A DNA stretch of 64,000 nt, from contig CAZNDN010000004.1 in the NCBI GenBank assembly GCA_964571815.1, positions 1 to 64,000 of the forward strand, in the 5' to 3' direction. Below the pieces are notes generated by a model. It was not told the origin of the DNA and did not search any database. It was given only the letters and a program-made list of their open reading frames with translations. Positions 25,156-33,796 of the stretch are shown one piece after another. Origin of the DNA: CAZNDN01 sp964571815 (GTDB lineage: Bacteria; Fibrobacterota; Chitinivibrionia; Chitinivibrionales; WJKA01). The translations under genes and the position numbers were made by a program. Each line of letters opens with the position of its first letter. Position 1 is the first letter of the stretch.

Positions 25156-25638
25156 CTAAACCCGTGGGTGGGCCAGGGCGACCCTGCCGGTGCGAACAAT
25201 TTCCTTGACTCCGTAGGGCTTTACCAATGCTATAAAATCGTCAATCATCCGCGTGGTGCTCGTCAACTCCACGGTCATCGACTTCTGGGCCACCGCGGCT
25301 ACCCTGGCCCCGAAAATGTCGGCAAGCTCGACGACCTCATGCCGGTTGGCCCGCGTCGCGTCGACCCTCATCAGCAGCAACTCCCGGTCGACAACACTCT
25401 CGGAGCCGAAATCGACTACCTTAATGACATCCACCAGCCGATTGAGCTGTTTGACCACCTGCTCCAGAATGCTCTCGTCCCCACCCACAACGATTGTCAT
25501 GCGCGAAACCGAAGCGTCGTCGGTTTCGGCAACATTCAGACTGGAGATGTTGTACCCGCGGCTGGAAAACAACCCGGCGATGCGGGAAAGCGCGCCGTGG
25601 CGATTCTCCACAAGAACCGATATGGTATGTGTACTCAT
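25156..25638 (-). CDS. ilvN: Acetolactate synthase small (regulatory) subunit
   Basis: IlvN binds valine through its ACT domain and activates the catalytic subunit IlvB. The product is 160 residues, typical for the IlvH/IlvN family. The N-terminal ACT domain reads TISVLVENRHGALSRIAGLF and SRGYNISSLNVAETDDASVS. The second half has ELLLMRVDATRANRHEVVEL and TSTTRMIDDFIALVKPYGV. The ATG overlaps the ilvB stop as ATGA, so the two subunits are translationally coupled. ilvC begins 50 bases downstream. Confidence 0.97.
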   Translation of the reverse strand: MSTHTISVLVENRHGALSRIAGLFSSRGYNISSLNVAETDDASVSRMTIVVGGDESILEQVVKQLNRLVDVIKVVDFGSESVVDRELLLMRVDATRANRHEVVELADIFGARVAAVAQKSMTVELTSTTRMIDDFIALVKPYGVKEIVRTGRVALAHPRV

Positions 25639-27422
25639 GCCTCCTCCAAAACGTGGTCAATCGATTTCCCCGCCGGCACCATGGGAAAAACATTCTCTTC
25701 CGGCGAAACCGCAAATTCCATAAGGGCCGGCCCGGCGCAACGCAACCCCTTCCTCAACACCGGGATCATCTCTTCGGGTGTCTCCGCCCGGAAGGCGTCG
25801 ATACCGTAGCTGCGGGCCAGGGCGACAAAATCGGGTACATACCCCCGGCCCGACTTTTTCCGGTCGCGTCCCCGGGACGGCGACTGCCCGGCGGGCCCCA
25901 TCAGACTCGTGGAGCTGTATCTGCGCTCGTAAAACAGCTCCTGCCACTGACGAACCATACCAAGATAGCCGTTGTTGAGGATCACGATCTTGACGGGTAT
26001 CTTGTTGATCGAAATCGTCGCCAGCTCCTGAATATTCATCTGTATCGAACCGTCGCCCGCAATATCGATCACCGGCACGCCGGGATTGGACAGGGCCGCG
26101 CCCATGGCCGCCGGCATCCCGTACCCCATGGTTCCGAGCCCGCCCGAAGTAAGCAGGGAACGAGGCCTGGTGAACAGGTAGTAGTGGGCGGTCCACATCT
26201 GGTTCTGCCCCACCTCCGTGGCGATGATCGCGTTTCCCTTTGTCTCACGGTACACGGCCTCTACCACCGCCTGCGGCTTGATGAGCTTTTTCGACGGCGT
26301 GTAGGCAAACAGCCTCCTCCCCTTGCGCTTCGCCAGCTCCCTGTTCCACTGATTGGGCTTCCTCGGGTCCACAAGTTTGTTGATCCCCGCCAGCATGTTT
26401 ACCGCGTCGCCCACAACCGGAATGTCGACCTTGATCACCTTGGAGATTGCCGCGGGGTCGATATCCATGTGGATAATCTTCGCCTGCGGCGCAAACCTCT
26501 CTACATCGCCGGTCACCCGGTCATCGAATCGCGCTCCCACCGATATGATCAGGTCGGTATTCTGCAGAGCATAGTTGGCTACCTTCGAGCCGTGCATTCC
26601 CGGCATGCCCAGAAACAGCGTATGGTCCCCGGGGAACCCACCCAGACCCATGAGGGTCGTTGTCACCGGAATGCTGGCCTTCACCGCCAGTCGCCGCAGC
26701 TCCTCGGCGGCGCCGGAAATGATGACGCCTCCCCCGGCATAGATCAAGGGCTTTTCCGCCTGCGCGATAGCCTCCGCCGCTTTCCTGAGCTGCTTCACGT
26801 GTCCGATCACATTCGGCTTGTAGCTTCGGATACTCACATCACGAGGATACTCGTAGTTTTCCAACACGGCCCGGGAGACGTCAACCGGGATGTCGATCAG
26901 AACCGGCCCCGGTCGTCCCGTCGAGGCAATGTGAAACGCCTGCTTCATCAACACCGGCAACTCGGCCACCGTTCTCACCAGGAAGTTGTGTTTGGTAACC
27001 GGCCGGCTGATTCCCACAACGTCGGCCTCCTGGAACGCATCGGTGCCCAGAATCGGCGTGGCAACCTGTCCCGTAATCGCGACCATGGGGACCGAATCCA
27101 GATAGGCAGTGGCTATTCCGGTGATAAGGTTCGTCGCCCCCGGTCCCGATGTAGCAAGGCACACACCGACCTTGCCCGTCGCCCTCGCATAGCCGTCGGC
27201 CGCATGCGCCGCTCCCTGCTCGTGGCGCGTGAGAATCACCCGCGGTTTCTTTACTCCGTAGAGAACGTCGAAAATCGGAATAACCACGCCGCCGGGATAA
27301 CCGAAAAGCAGCTCCGTCTTTTCCTTAACCAACGCGTCAACAACGATTTGTGCGCCCGTTGCCTTCACCGCATCCTCCGCATCCGATGGTCCGGTCTGTG
27401 CCGCCGCCGTTGCGCAAACCAC
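25635..27422 (-). CDS. ilvB: Acetolactate synthase large (catalytic) subunit
   Basis: IlvB is the thiamine-diphosphate enzyme making acetolactate and acetohydroxybutyrate. With this start the product is 595 residues. The GTG at 27422 was chosen because GGAGG lies five bases upstream and the conserved domain (ATGAQIVVDALVKEKTELLF) begins about 20 residues later. A longer frame reaching 27602 overlaps the attenuator and is unlikely. The catalytic Glu lies in FGYPGGVVIPIFDVLYG / TRHEQGAAHAADGYARATGK. The FAD/central domain has GGGVIISGAAEELRRLA. The ThDP-binding motif begins at IDIAGDGSIQMNIQEL and runs into VKIVILNNGYLGMVRQWQEL. It is the first gene of the eight-gene branched-chain operon, downstream of a leader peptide and terminator. 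Confidence 0.97.
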   Translation of the reverse strand: MVCATAAAQTGPSDAEDAVKATGAQIVVDALVKEKTELLFGYPGGVVIPIFDVLYGVKKPRVILTRHEQGAAHAADGYARATGKVGVCLATSGPGATNLITGIATAYLDSVPMVAITGQVATPILGTDAFQEADVVGISRPVTKHNFLVRTVAELPVLMKQAFHIASTGRPGPVLIDIPVDVSRAVLENYEYPRDVSIRSYKPNVIGHVKQLRKAAEAIAQAEKPLIYAGGGVIISGAAEELRRLAVKASIPVTTTLMGLGGFPGDHTLFLGMPGMHGSKVANYALQNTDLIISVGARFDDRVTGDVERFAPQAKIIHMDIDPAAISKVIKVDIPVVGDAVNMLAGINKLVDPRKPNQWNRELAKRKGRRLFAYTPSKKLIKPQAVVEAVYRETKGNAIIATEVGQNQMWTAHYYLFTRPRSLLTSGGLGTMGYGMPAAMGAALSNPGVPVIDIAGDGSIQMNIQELATISINKIPVKIVILNNGYLGMVRQWQELFYERRYSSTSLMGPAGQSPSRGRDRKKSGRGYVPDFVALARSYGIDAFRAETPEEMIPVLRKGLRCAGPALMEFAVSPEENVFPMVPAGKSIDHVLEEA

Positions 27423-27600
27423 CTGTCCTCCGGCGGAAGCAGACCGATTAATATACCACCTTCGTTGTCCCGAATCAAGCAATTCCCCCGCCGGCCGCCC
27501 GGATCCGGGGGTCCGCGTTCGCGGTCGGCCCCGGGAAACCACTCTCTTCGAGTTGAGCCGTGCCCTCCGTCGCATTACCCCAACCCAAACGGGAAGGCAC

Positions 27601-27634
27601 AAAAAAAAAGCCCGCTTCCTTCAGGGAAACGGGC
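27601..27634 (-). terminator. Attenuator terminator of the ilv operon leader
   Basis: On the minus strand a 10-bp stem (GCCCGTTTCC / GGAAGCGGGC, one G-U pair) closes a CTGAA loop and is followed by nine T. It lies 29 bases past the leader-peptide stop and about 180 bases before ilvB, the expected place for an attenuator. Confidence 0.88.
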
Positions 27635-27662
27635 CCGGATTTTCTCTTGTATGCTGTAACGC

Positions 27663-27761
27663 TCAGCCCGTCTCCACGTATGGACGCAGAATACCTACCA
27701 CTACGACCCCCCGTAGCACGAGCCTCGAATTACCGCCTTCGTGTGTTTTTGCCGAGTACAT
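27663..27761 (-). CDS. ilv operon leader peptide
   Basis: A 32-codon frame between promoter and terminator encodes a peptide whose residues 14-25 read LVLRGVVVVGIL, with further Val and Pro-Tyr near the end. Nine of twelve residues are Leu, Val or Ile, the amino acids made by the operon. This is the hallmark of enteric ilv leader peptides. When charged branched-chain tRNAs are scarce, the ribosome should stall over these codons and prevent formation of the terminator downstream. The ATG at 27761 has no strong ribosome site; GTG two codons earlier is also in frame. A five-base hairpin (CTACG / CGTAG) forms within the coding region and may be part of the alternative folding. No similarity search is possible for so short a peptide, so the case rests on position, composition and terminator. 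Confidence 0.82.
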   Translation of the reverse strand: MYSAKTHEGGNSRLVLRGVVVVGILRPYVETG

Positions 27762-27800
27762 TGTCACCGCTCACCAACCTTTCTTTACTCACTCCTTTGT

Positions 27801-27830
27801 AATATACCATCTCGCCACCGAAGGAAACAA
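27801..27830 (-). promoter_or_regulatory. Promoter of the ilvBNC-leuA-leuB-cimA-ilvE operon
   Basis: Minus strand -35 TTGTTT (27825-27830) and -10 TATATT (27801-27806) are separated by 18 bases. Initiation near 27794 would give a short 5' leader of about 33 bases before the leader peptide. Confidence 0.72.
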
Positions 27831-27862
27831 CCCCCGGTTGAGCCCGCCCCTTCGTGCGCCTC

Positions 27863-30472
27863 TCAACAACCGTCTCCGTTGACTTCAATGGCCAGCATCG
27901 TCAGGTCGTCATGATACGGACTTCCGCGCGCAAACCCCTTGATGTCCTTCATGATCAGCTCGACAAGCGTGTCGGGGTCGGCCCGCCGATTGACTTCGAG
28001 CAGATTGAAAAGACGTTCGTGCCCGTAGGAATTCTTTGCCGGATCGGTTGCCTCGGTCAAGCCGTCCGTGTAAATCAGGAACCTGCTGCCGCCCGTCAAC
28101 TCCAGCGTGACCTCATCGATCATGGAAGCGAAATGTTCGGTATCGGAAACCAGGCCCAGGGCAAGTCCGCTGGACTCGATGTTCCGCGGCTGCCCCGATT
28201 CCTCATCGATCCGCACCATCATCGGATGCCCGGCTCGGGAGTAACTCATCGACGATCCGCTGGGATCGATCACCAGGCACAGTGCCGTGACGAATGACTT
28301 GTCGTCCAGATTGGCCGACATCGACTCGTTGACTCTGCACAGGATCTCTCTGGCGGACACGGCGCCCTGCGCGGCAACCCTGAACGCACTGCGCAGCATG
28401 GTCATGAACAGTGCGGCGGGTATCCCCTTCCCGCATACATCGGCGATCACAATCACCCAGTTGCCGTTTTCGATGGGAAAGTAGTCCAGATAGTCTCCAC
28501 CCACCTCGAAGGCCGGGTAGTATACCCCCTTGACGTTGACATGTGGTATATGCGGTTTCTCCCGGGGGGTGAAACGCTGCTGGATGCTCCGTGCCGCGTC
28601 GAGTTCGGCCTGGATCCTGGCGCGCTGTCCAAGTTCCCGGTAGTGGATCGCATTGCTCAGACACGTTGCCGCGTGCGCCGAGAGCGTGGTCAGGACCGGC
28701 TGTTCACGGTCGTGAAAATCGGGAGAGCCCTCGGTGGTGAATATCTGTACAATCGCCAGGGCCCGATTATCGGCCAGCAGCGGAATCGCCATGTAGCAGG
28801 AGGGCAAGTGAAGCTCCCGCCACGGCAGTCCTCCTACATGGTCGTCGTTGCGCCAATCCGGGACGAAAAACGGTCTCTGAAGCTCCCGGCGGGCAAAGAC
28901 CCCCAGGGCCTCTTCCGAGGCCTTCCACCCGCGGTCGTCACGCAGCATTTGCGTGGCACACTGGCACGTGAAACCCTCGGCGTCCCGAAGACAGATGCTC
29001 ACCTCCGCATCGGGGAACCGCACACAAAAAGCTTCAACGATAGCAGGCGTCAACTCTTCGACCCTGATGAACTGGGCCAGTTCGTGTGAAGTGGTATTGA
29101 GAAAGCGAAGCTGGGAGAGACGTTCCTGAAGCCGGTCGTTAGCTTCCTTCAAATCCGCCGTCCGCTCCTGGACCCTGAGTTCAAGCTCATCCTTTGCCTT
29201 CTGAAGCGCTTCCTCGAACTCCTTGCGCTCGGTCACGTCACGGCTGATCCCCACCAGCCCCACGATCTTCCCCCCGCTGTCACGGGTTGCCACCTTCGTT
29301 GTCGAAAGCCAGATCCGCCGTCCGTCGGGATCGCGGGCGGGTTCCTGCCGATTCACCACCGGCCTCCCGCTCTGTATGACCAACTGCTCGTCCGAAAAGT
29401 ACCGGGCGGCAAGCTCCCTCGAAAAGAAATCGAAATCGCTCTTCCCGCTCACCTCTTCCTGCTTCTCCTTGCCCAGTACCTTCAGGTGCGCCTTGTTATT
29501 GATGACAAACCGGCTGTCGGTATCTTTGATGAAGATGTAGTCCGGCATGTTGTCTATCAGCGTGCGGAGAAGATTGCGTTCCTTTTCCAGTTCGTCCTCA
29601 AACTCCTTGTGCGCGGTGATGTCCCGGCTGATCCCCACCAGCCCCACAATCCGCCCTTCGCTGTCGCGCGCAGCCACCTTGGTGGTCGAGAGCCAGCGTT
29701 GCCGCCCCCCCTTGTCGCGCACCGGCTCTTCGCGGTTGAGGATCGCCTTACCCATCTGCAGCACCACCTGCTCATCGGAGAGGTAGCGGGCGACCAGGTC
29801 GCGCGGAAAGAAATCGTAGTCGGTTTTCCCCAGGAGCTGGTCGCGACTCTGTATTCCCAGAATCTCCATGTGCGCCCGATTGCTCAGCACAAACCGGCTC
29901 TGACTATCCTTGACAAAAATGAAGTCCGGAATATTGTCGACCACCGTTCGAAGCAGATTCCGTTCCTTCTCCAGCTCCTCCTCGGTCTTCAGCAGCTCCG
30001 TTATCTCACGAGAAAGCCCGCAGGTGCCGACAATCTTTCCCGTGTCGTCGGTAACCGGAATTCTCGTCGAGGAAAACCACTTCACGCGTCCGTCGGACGT
30101 CACCAGCTTTTCCACCCGGCCCACGATAGGGGTGCCCGTGCGAAGGATTTCCTTTTCAACTTCGCGGGCCTGTGCGGCGAAATCGGGAGAGAGGAAATCG
30201 CGATCGGTCTTGCCCGTGGCCTCGTCGGGACCCGAAAGTCCCCACTGGCGCGCCCACGCACGGTTCACGTGCACGAAACGCCCCCGGGAGTCTTTCAGGT
30301 ATATCTGATCGGGAATGTGCTCAATCAGGGCGTGCATCAACTGCTGCCGCCAGGCCAGCAGCTCGTGTTCCCGACGCAACTGACGATGCGACTCGCGAAG
30401 CTGCTCAACCCTCCGCTCTATGCCGCGAGCCTCGGCCTCGTCATCGTGTCGCAGCTCCGAATCTCGACTCAT
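27863..30472 (-). CDS. PAS-PAS-PAS-GAF-PP2C (SpoIIE-type) sensor phosphatase
   Basis: The product is 869 residues and cytoplasmic (no membrane segment). The start at 30472 has GGGGGA upstream; a GTG 13 codons earlier is possible. An N-terminal charged coiled coil leads to three PAS domains (about 47-165, 185-300 and 310-430). Each has a YLKD/FVKD/FIKD core and a PAC ending such as IVGLVGISRDIT. The second and third are so similar to each other (NLLRTVVDNIPDFIFVKD versus NLLRTLIDNMPDYIFIKD) that they look like a recent tandem duplication. A coiled coil and GAF domain (about 480-620) follow. The last 210 residues are a PP2C/SpoIIE phosphatase with GGDYLDYFPIENG, IADVCGKGIPAALFM and FLIYTDGLTEATDP. 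Such RsbU-like proteins dephosphorylate anti-anti-sigma factors; no partner genes are adjacent. Confidence 0.93.
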   Translation of the reverse strand: MSRDSELRHDDEAEARGIERRVEQLRESHRQLRREHELLAWRQQLMHALIEHIPDQIYLKDSRGRFVHVNRAWARQWGLSGPDEATGKTDRDFLSPDFAAQAREVEKEILRTGTPIVGRVEKLVTSDGRVKWFSSTRIPVTDDTGKIVGTCGLSREITELLKTEEELEKERNLLRTVVDNIPDFIFVKDSQSRFVLSNRAHMEILGIQSRDQLLGKTDYDFFPRDLVARYLSDEQVVLQMGKAILNREEPVRDKGGRQRWLSTTKVAARDSEGRIVGLVGISRDITAHKEFEDELEKERNLLRTLIDNMPDYIFIKDTDSRFVINNKAHLKVLGKEKQEEVSGKSDFDFFSRELAARYFSDEQLVIQSGRPVVNRQEPARDPDGRRIWLSTTKVATRDSGGKIVGLVGISRDVTERKEFEEALQKAKDELELRVQERTADLKEANDRLQERLSQLRFLNTTSHELAQFIRVEELTPAIVEAFCVRFPDAEVSICLRDAEGFTCQCATQMLRDDRGWKASEEALGVFARRELQRPFFVPDWRNDDHVGGLPWRELHLPSCYMAIPLLADNRALAIVQIFTTEGSPDFHDREQPVLTTLSAHAATCLSNAIHYRELGQRARIQAELDAARSIQQRFTPREKPHIPHVNVKGVYYPAFEVGGDYLDYFPIENGNWVIVIADVCGKGIPAALFMTMLRSAFRVAAQGAVSAREILCRVNESMSANLDDKSFVTALCLVIDPSGSSMSYSRAGHPMMVRIDEESGQPRNIESSGLALGLVSDTEHFASMIDEVTLELTGGSRFLIYTDGLTEATDPAKNSYGHERLFNLLEVNRRADPDTLVELIMKDIKGFARGSPYHDDLTMLAIEVNGDGC

Positions 30473-30547
30473 ACTCTGGATCCCCCGGGTGGAATTGTCC
30501 CCATTCCCCACTGTCCGGCCTTGCCAACCGGAACACGCATATCTATT

Positions 30548-30576
30548 AATATAACGTCCCCCTGCCTTTTGCGCAA
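30548..30576 (-). promoter_or_regulatory. Promoter of the PAS/SpoIIE phosphatase gene
   Basis: On the minus strand -35 TTGCGC (30571-30576) and -10 TATATT (30548-30553) are 17 bases apart, about 76 bases before the start codon. Confidence 0.6.
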
Positions 30577-30626
30577 AACCGGGCGCGCCTGCCGCCGGGC
30601 GCCGGCAGCAAAATCAGCGGCCGGTA

Positions 30627-32051
30627 TCACGCCGAAGCGGAGGGAAACCCGAAATACGAGCGGGCATTGCCGCAGCAGATGTCGCTCACCGTTTCGCCCA
30701 CAAGGTTCATGTCCGAAGGAAGAAGGCCGCCGTGCATTTCCTCACCCAGGAGGTTGCAGAGTATCCTGCGGAAATACTCGTGCCGGGGAAACGAAAGAAA
30801 GCTCCGGGAATCCGTGACCATGCCGACAAAACGGCTCAGAAGCCCGGTATTCGACAGGGCTTCGAGCTGTCTCTCCATGCCGTCCTTGTGATCCAGAAAC
30901 CACCACGCACTTCCCATCTGCATCTTCCCCGCCGTGCTGCCGTCGTTGAAACACCCCAGCATGGCGCCGACAAGCTCGTTATCCCGCGGGTTGAGATTGT
31001 ACACAACCGTTTTGGGCAGCTTCCCTTCTCGATCGAGACGATCGAGAAACGTCGATAGCGGACGGGCAATCTGCTCGTCCGCTATCGCATCAAAGCCGGT
31101 ATCGGGTCCCAGTTTCTCGAACATCCTCGTGTTGTTGTCGCGCAAAGCACCGATATGAAGCTGTTGCGCCCACCCCCGCTCCCAATCCATGAGCGCGCAC
31201 TCATGAAGAACTGCGGCCTGATATGCGGCAATATCCGCCGGTTCGGCAGACGCTCCTCCCCGCACGCGGGCAAAGCATTTCTCCGCCCGTGACGCGTCGT
31301 AATGCACCGTCGGTACGCTTTCGATTCCATGATCCGAAAGGCGGCACCCGTGACGGTGGAAGTACTCGTGACGCTTCCTCAGTGCTTCAATCATCGATGC
31401 GAAGGTGTTGATGTCACTATCGGCGGTCTCGGACAGGAGGTCAAGCCACTCATTGAGCCGCCGCGGCCGGACGGCATCAAGTGCCCGGTCGGGCCGGAAT
31501 GCAGGCAGGACGCGCGTGGCAAAACCGGTGTCACCGGCCAGAGCCCGGTGGTCCTCCAGGGAATCGACCGGATCGTCGGTGGTGCACAGAACTTCGACGT
31601 TCATCCGACGAACCAGCTCCCGTGCGGTGAAAGCCTCGTCGCGGATTACGGCGTTGCAGCGCTCCCACACGGTCCGGGCCGTATCCGGACCGAGAAGAAC
31701 ATCGTCGACACCGAACACTCGGGCAAGCTCGAGGTGCGTCCAGTGGTAGAGGGGGTTGCGCAGCATCCTCGGAACCGTCAAGGCCCATGCCTGGAACTTC
31801 TCCCAGTCCGATGCTTCACCGGTGCAGTACCGCTCATCGATCCCGTTGGCACGCATCTGCCGCCACTTGTAATGATCGCCCGAGAGCCACAGGCGCGAAA
31901 TGTTTTGAAAGCCCGTGTTCCCGGCCAGACGGGCGACCGGCAGGTGTGAATGGAAATCAATGATGGGACTCGGTGCGGCATACTCGTGAAAAAGGCGTCG
32001 TGCCTCCTCCGAACAGAGGAGGAAGTCTCCCGTAATAAATGCTGCCCCCAT
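30627..32051 (-). CDS. uxaC: Uronate (glucuronate/galacturonate) isomerase
   Basis: UxaC interconverts D-glucuronate/D-fructuronate and D-galacturonate/D-tagaturonate at the start of hexuronate breakdown. The product is 474 residues, the family length, and belongs to the amidohydrolase superfamily. Metal and substrate residues are visible in IIDFHSHLPVARLAGNTGFQ (HxH near the N-terminus), CTTDDPVDSLEDH and QLHIGALRDNNTRMF. The C-terminal part has VVYNLNPRDNELVGAML, DHKDGMERQLEALSNTGLLS and VGMVTDSRSFLSFPRHEYFR. GGGAGGG precedes the ATG. No other hexuronate gene (uxaA, uxaB, kdgK) is adjacent. The divergent neighbour is a secreted beta-helix protein, which may or may not act on uronate-containing polymers. 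Confidence 0.97.
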   Translation of the reverse strand: MGAAFITGDFLLCSEEARRLFHEYAAPSPIIDFHSHLPVARLAGNTGFQNISRLWLSGDHYKWRQMRANGIDERYCTGEASDWEKFQAWALTVPRMLRNPLYHWTHLELARVFGVDDVLLGPDTARTVWERCNAVIRDEAFTARELVRRMNVEVLCTTDDPVDSLEDHRALAGDTGFATRVLPAFRPDRALDAVRPRRLNEWLDLLSETADSDINTFASMIEALRKRHEYFHRHGCRLSDHGIESVPTVHYDASRAEKCFARVRGGASAEPADIAAYQAAVLHECALMDWERGWAQQLHIGALRDNNTRMFEKLGPDTGFDAIADEQIARPLSTFLDRLDREGKLPKTVVYNLNPRDNELVGAMLGCFNDGSTAGKMQMGSAWWFLDHKDGMERQLEALSNTGLLSRFVGMVTDSRSFLSFPRHEYFRRILCNLLGEEMHGGLLPSDMNLVGETVSDICCGNARSYFGFPSASA

Positions 32052-32416
32052 GGGCCCTCCCTTTGCTCAGTCGTCGCGGGAGCGAAGACCGTCCTGAAGA
32101 CCGGATTCACGCGACGACAACGATACTTCCCCCTGAAATCGCGGAGAAGAAATCGTGAATGATCTCGGATCGCCGGGGTGACTGCTCAGGCACTCAACTC
32201 CATGATTCTGTTGACCCGCTCATGCCGGACATGAACGCGCAAAGGAATGTGAGCATCCGGGCAGACACCTGGTGAGGAAATATACCAATTGCTGCTTCAA
32301 CCGCACAACGGAGCGATCCACTTGTCAAAAACGGCTTTCCTGACGTAGTTTAGAGTAGTTTCGATAACGTGGAGTGATCGCGCCGGTCTGCAAGCCTTTT
32401 CTCAACGAGGTTCCCC
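32052..32416. other. Divergent intergenic region between uxaC and the beta-helix gene
   Basis: The 365 bases contain no credible coding frame. A plus-strand promoter candidate is -35 TTGTCA (32322-32327) and -10 TAGTTT (32346-32351) with 18-base spacing, placing initiation about 60 bases before the downstream gene. No clear uxaC promoter was found. Confidence 0.45.
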
Positions 32417-33622
32417 GTGATACGACGTTTTCTCCCCGGCGGGCCCCTTCTCATGGTTGTCCTGAAAGCCACGATATGGGGCGCGGTCATCGTGGTTCCG
32501 CAAGACTGTCCGTCGGTACAGGCAGGCCTCGACAAGGCAGCCCACGGCGATACCGTGTACGTGCTCAATGGAACCTACAAGGAGAATATTACCCTCAGGG
32601 AGCATGTGGTACTCCGGGGACAGGACAGAGAGAAGACCATTCTCCGTGCAAAAAGAACGGCCCCGGACATGCCTGTGGTACGAGCCGTGAACCATGCCGT
32701 GGTGTGTAATTTCACCATCGAAAAAGGCGAGACCGGAGTATTGTGCGAACGCACGAACACGACAATCACCGACAACATCCTCCGCAACAACAAGACCGGC
32801 ATCCACTGTCTGATCTCCCTTCCCGGCATCCGCAACAACGTCATCTACCGCAACAAATGGACCGGAGTATTCTGCGAGCTGATTGCCTACGCCGACAACA
32901 CCGCGATCGAACACAATGTGCTGGCGGAGAACGGGTATTCCGGGCTGGTGGCACACGGAAGCGCGGTCCTCATTCAAAACAATATCTTTTTCAATAACCG
33001 GCAATTCGGGCTCTTTCTGGACAAGCGATCGAGCCGCTGCCGCATTGTCCACAACGACTTCTTCGGCAACCGCCGCGACTACAACCGCCATGCGCTGTTC
33101 GACGAAACCAATACGACCCGCAATCCCCAATTCGCCACCGCGCCGGGAGGAGGCTACGACTACGTCAACAGTACCGTTGCGTCGCTTCGGGGGATGGGGA
33201 AGAACGGCACCGATATCGGGCTCGCGGGTGACTCGGGAGGCGGAGGTTTCGATGGTGATTCCGACGGGAACGGTGTGGGGGGACAGGCGGATGCGTGCCC
33301 GGAGGCGGCCGAGGACGTGGACGGCCACGAGGATGAAGACGGTTGTCCCGACTTCGACAACGATTTCGACGGCGTGTACGATGCCGACGACGGGTGTCCG
33401 GAGAAGGCCGAAGACTTCGACGGGTTTGAGGACGGCGACGGTTGTCCGGACCCCGACAATGACGGCGACGGGATCTGCGACCCCTGGGTGAAGGAAGGCG
33501 GGTTGGAAGCCGTGTACGCCGACACGTGCTCCGGAAGTGATGACTGTCCGATGGTTTCCGGAGGAAGCGATGACGACGCCGCGCGGAGCGACGGCTGTCC
33601 GCGAGAAGGGGCCGAACGCTAA
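32417..33622 (+). CDS. Secreted right-handed beta-helix protein with thrombospondin type 3 calcium repeats
   Basis: The product is 401 residues from a GTG start with ACGAGG six bases upstream. The first 25 residues are a basic then hydrophobic signal sequence. Residues about 30-240 are a parallel beta-helix of the NosD/pectate-lyase-like type: GDTVYVLNGTYKENITLREH opens it, and Asn-rich turns such as NILRNNKTGIHCL, NVIYRNKWTGVFCEL and NNIFFNNRQFGLFLDK repeat about every 22 residues. After a glycine linker come Asp-rich calcium-binding TSP3 repeats: DGHEDEDGCPDFDNDFDG, DADDGCPEKAEDFDGFEDGD, DPDNDGDGICDP. The chain ends with more Cys/Asp clusters and no sorting tag that I recognise. Catalytic residues of true polysaccharide lyases cannot be assigned. 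An extracellular or surface polymer-binding role is plausible. It faces uxaC divergently. Confidence 0.82.
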   Translation: MIRRFLPGGPLLMVVLKATIWGAVIVVPQDCPSVQAGLDKAAHGDTVYVLNGTYKENITLREHVVLRGQDREKTILRAKRTAPDMPVVRAVNHAVVCNFTIEKGETGVLCERTNTTITDNILRNNKTGIHCLISLPGIRNNVIYRNKWTGVFCELIAYADNTAIEHNVLAENGYSGLVAHGSAVLIQNNIFFNNRQFGLFLDKRSSRCRIVHNDFFGNRRDYNRHALFDETNTTRNPQFATAPGGGYDYVNSTVASLRGMGKNGTDIGLAGDSGGGGFDGDSDGNGVGGQADACPEAAEDVDGHEDEDGCPDFDNDFDGVYDADDGCPEKAEDFDGFEDGDGCPDPDNDGDGICDPWVKEGGLEAVYADTCSGSDDCPMVSGGSDDDAARSDGCPREGAER

Positions 33623-33706
33623 GGGCCCCGAACCGACCAAACCGAGGGCGCGCCTTACCGGGGAACATTCCCGCCGGCCGGGGCCGAAACACATCCCTTT
33701 CCTTTA

Positions 33707-33715
33707 TGGTATACT
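33707..33715 (+). promoter_or_regulatory. Extended -10 promoter before ahcY
   Basis: TGGTATACT combines an extended -10 TGn with TATACT (33710-33715). No matching -35 is seen. Initiation would fall about 75 bases before ahcY. No SAH riboswitch motif was recognised in the 174-base gap. Confidence 0.4.
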
Positions 33716-33796
33716 ATGACGTTCGAAACGCCTTTTCGTATTTTGTCATGATTACTATTCGCGGGTTCATACTTTAGGAAAAGGAGACGCATTGCA

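Noticed and set aside
27423..27602. N-terminal extension of ilvB to 27602
   Set aside because: It would start at the attenuator and encode Arg-rich sequence; GTG at 27422 has a matching ribosome site and is followed by the conserved domain.
33623..33796. SAH riboswitch before ahcY
   Set aside because: I could not find the conserved core or a suitable pseudoknot in this 174-base region.
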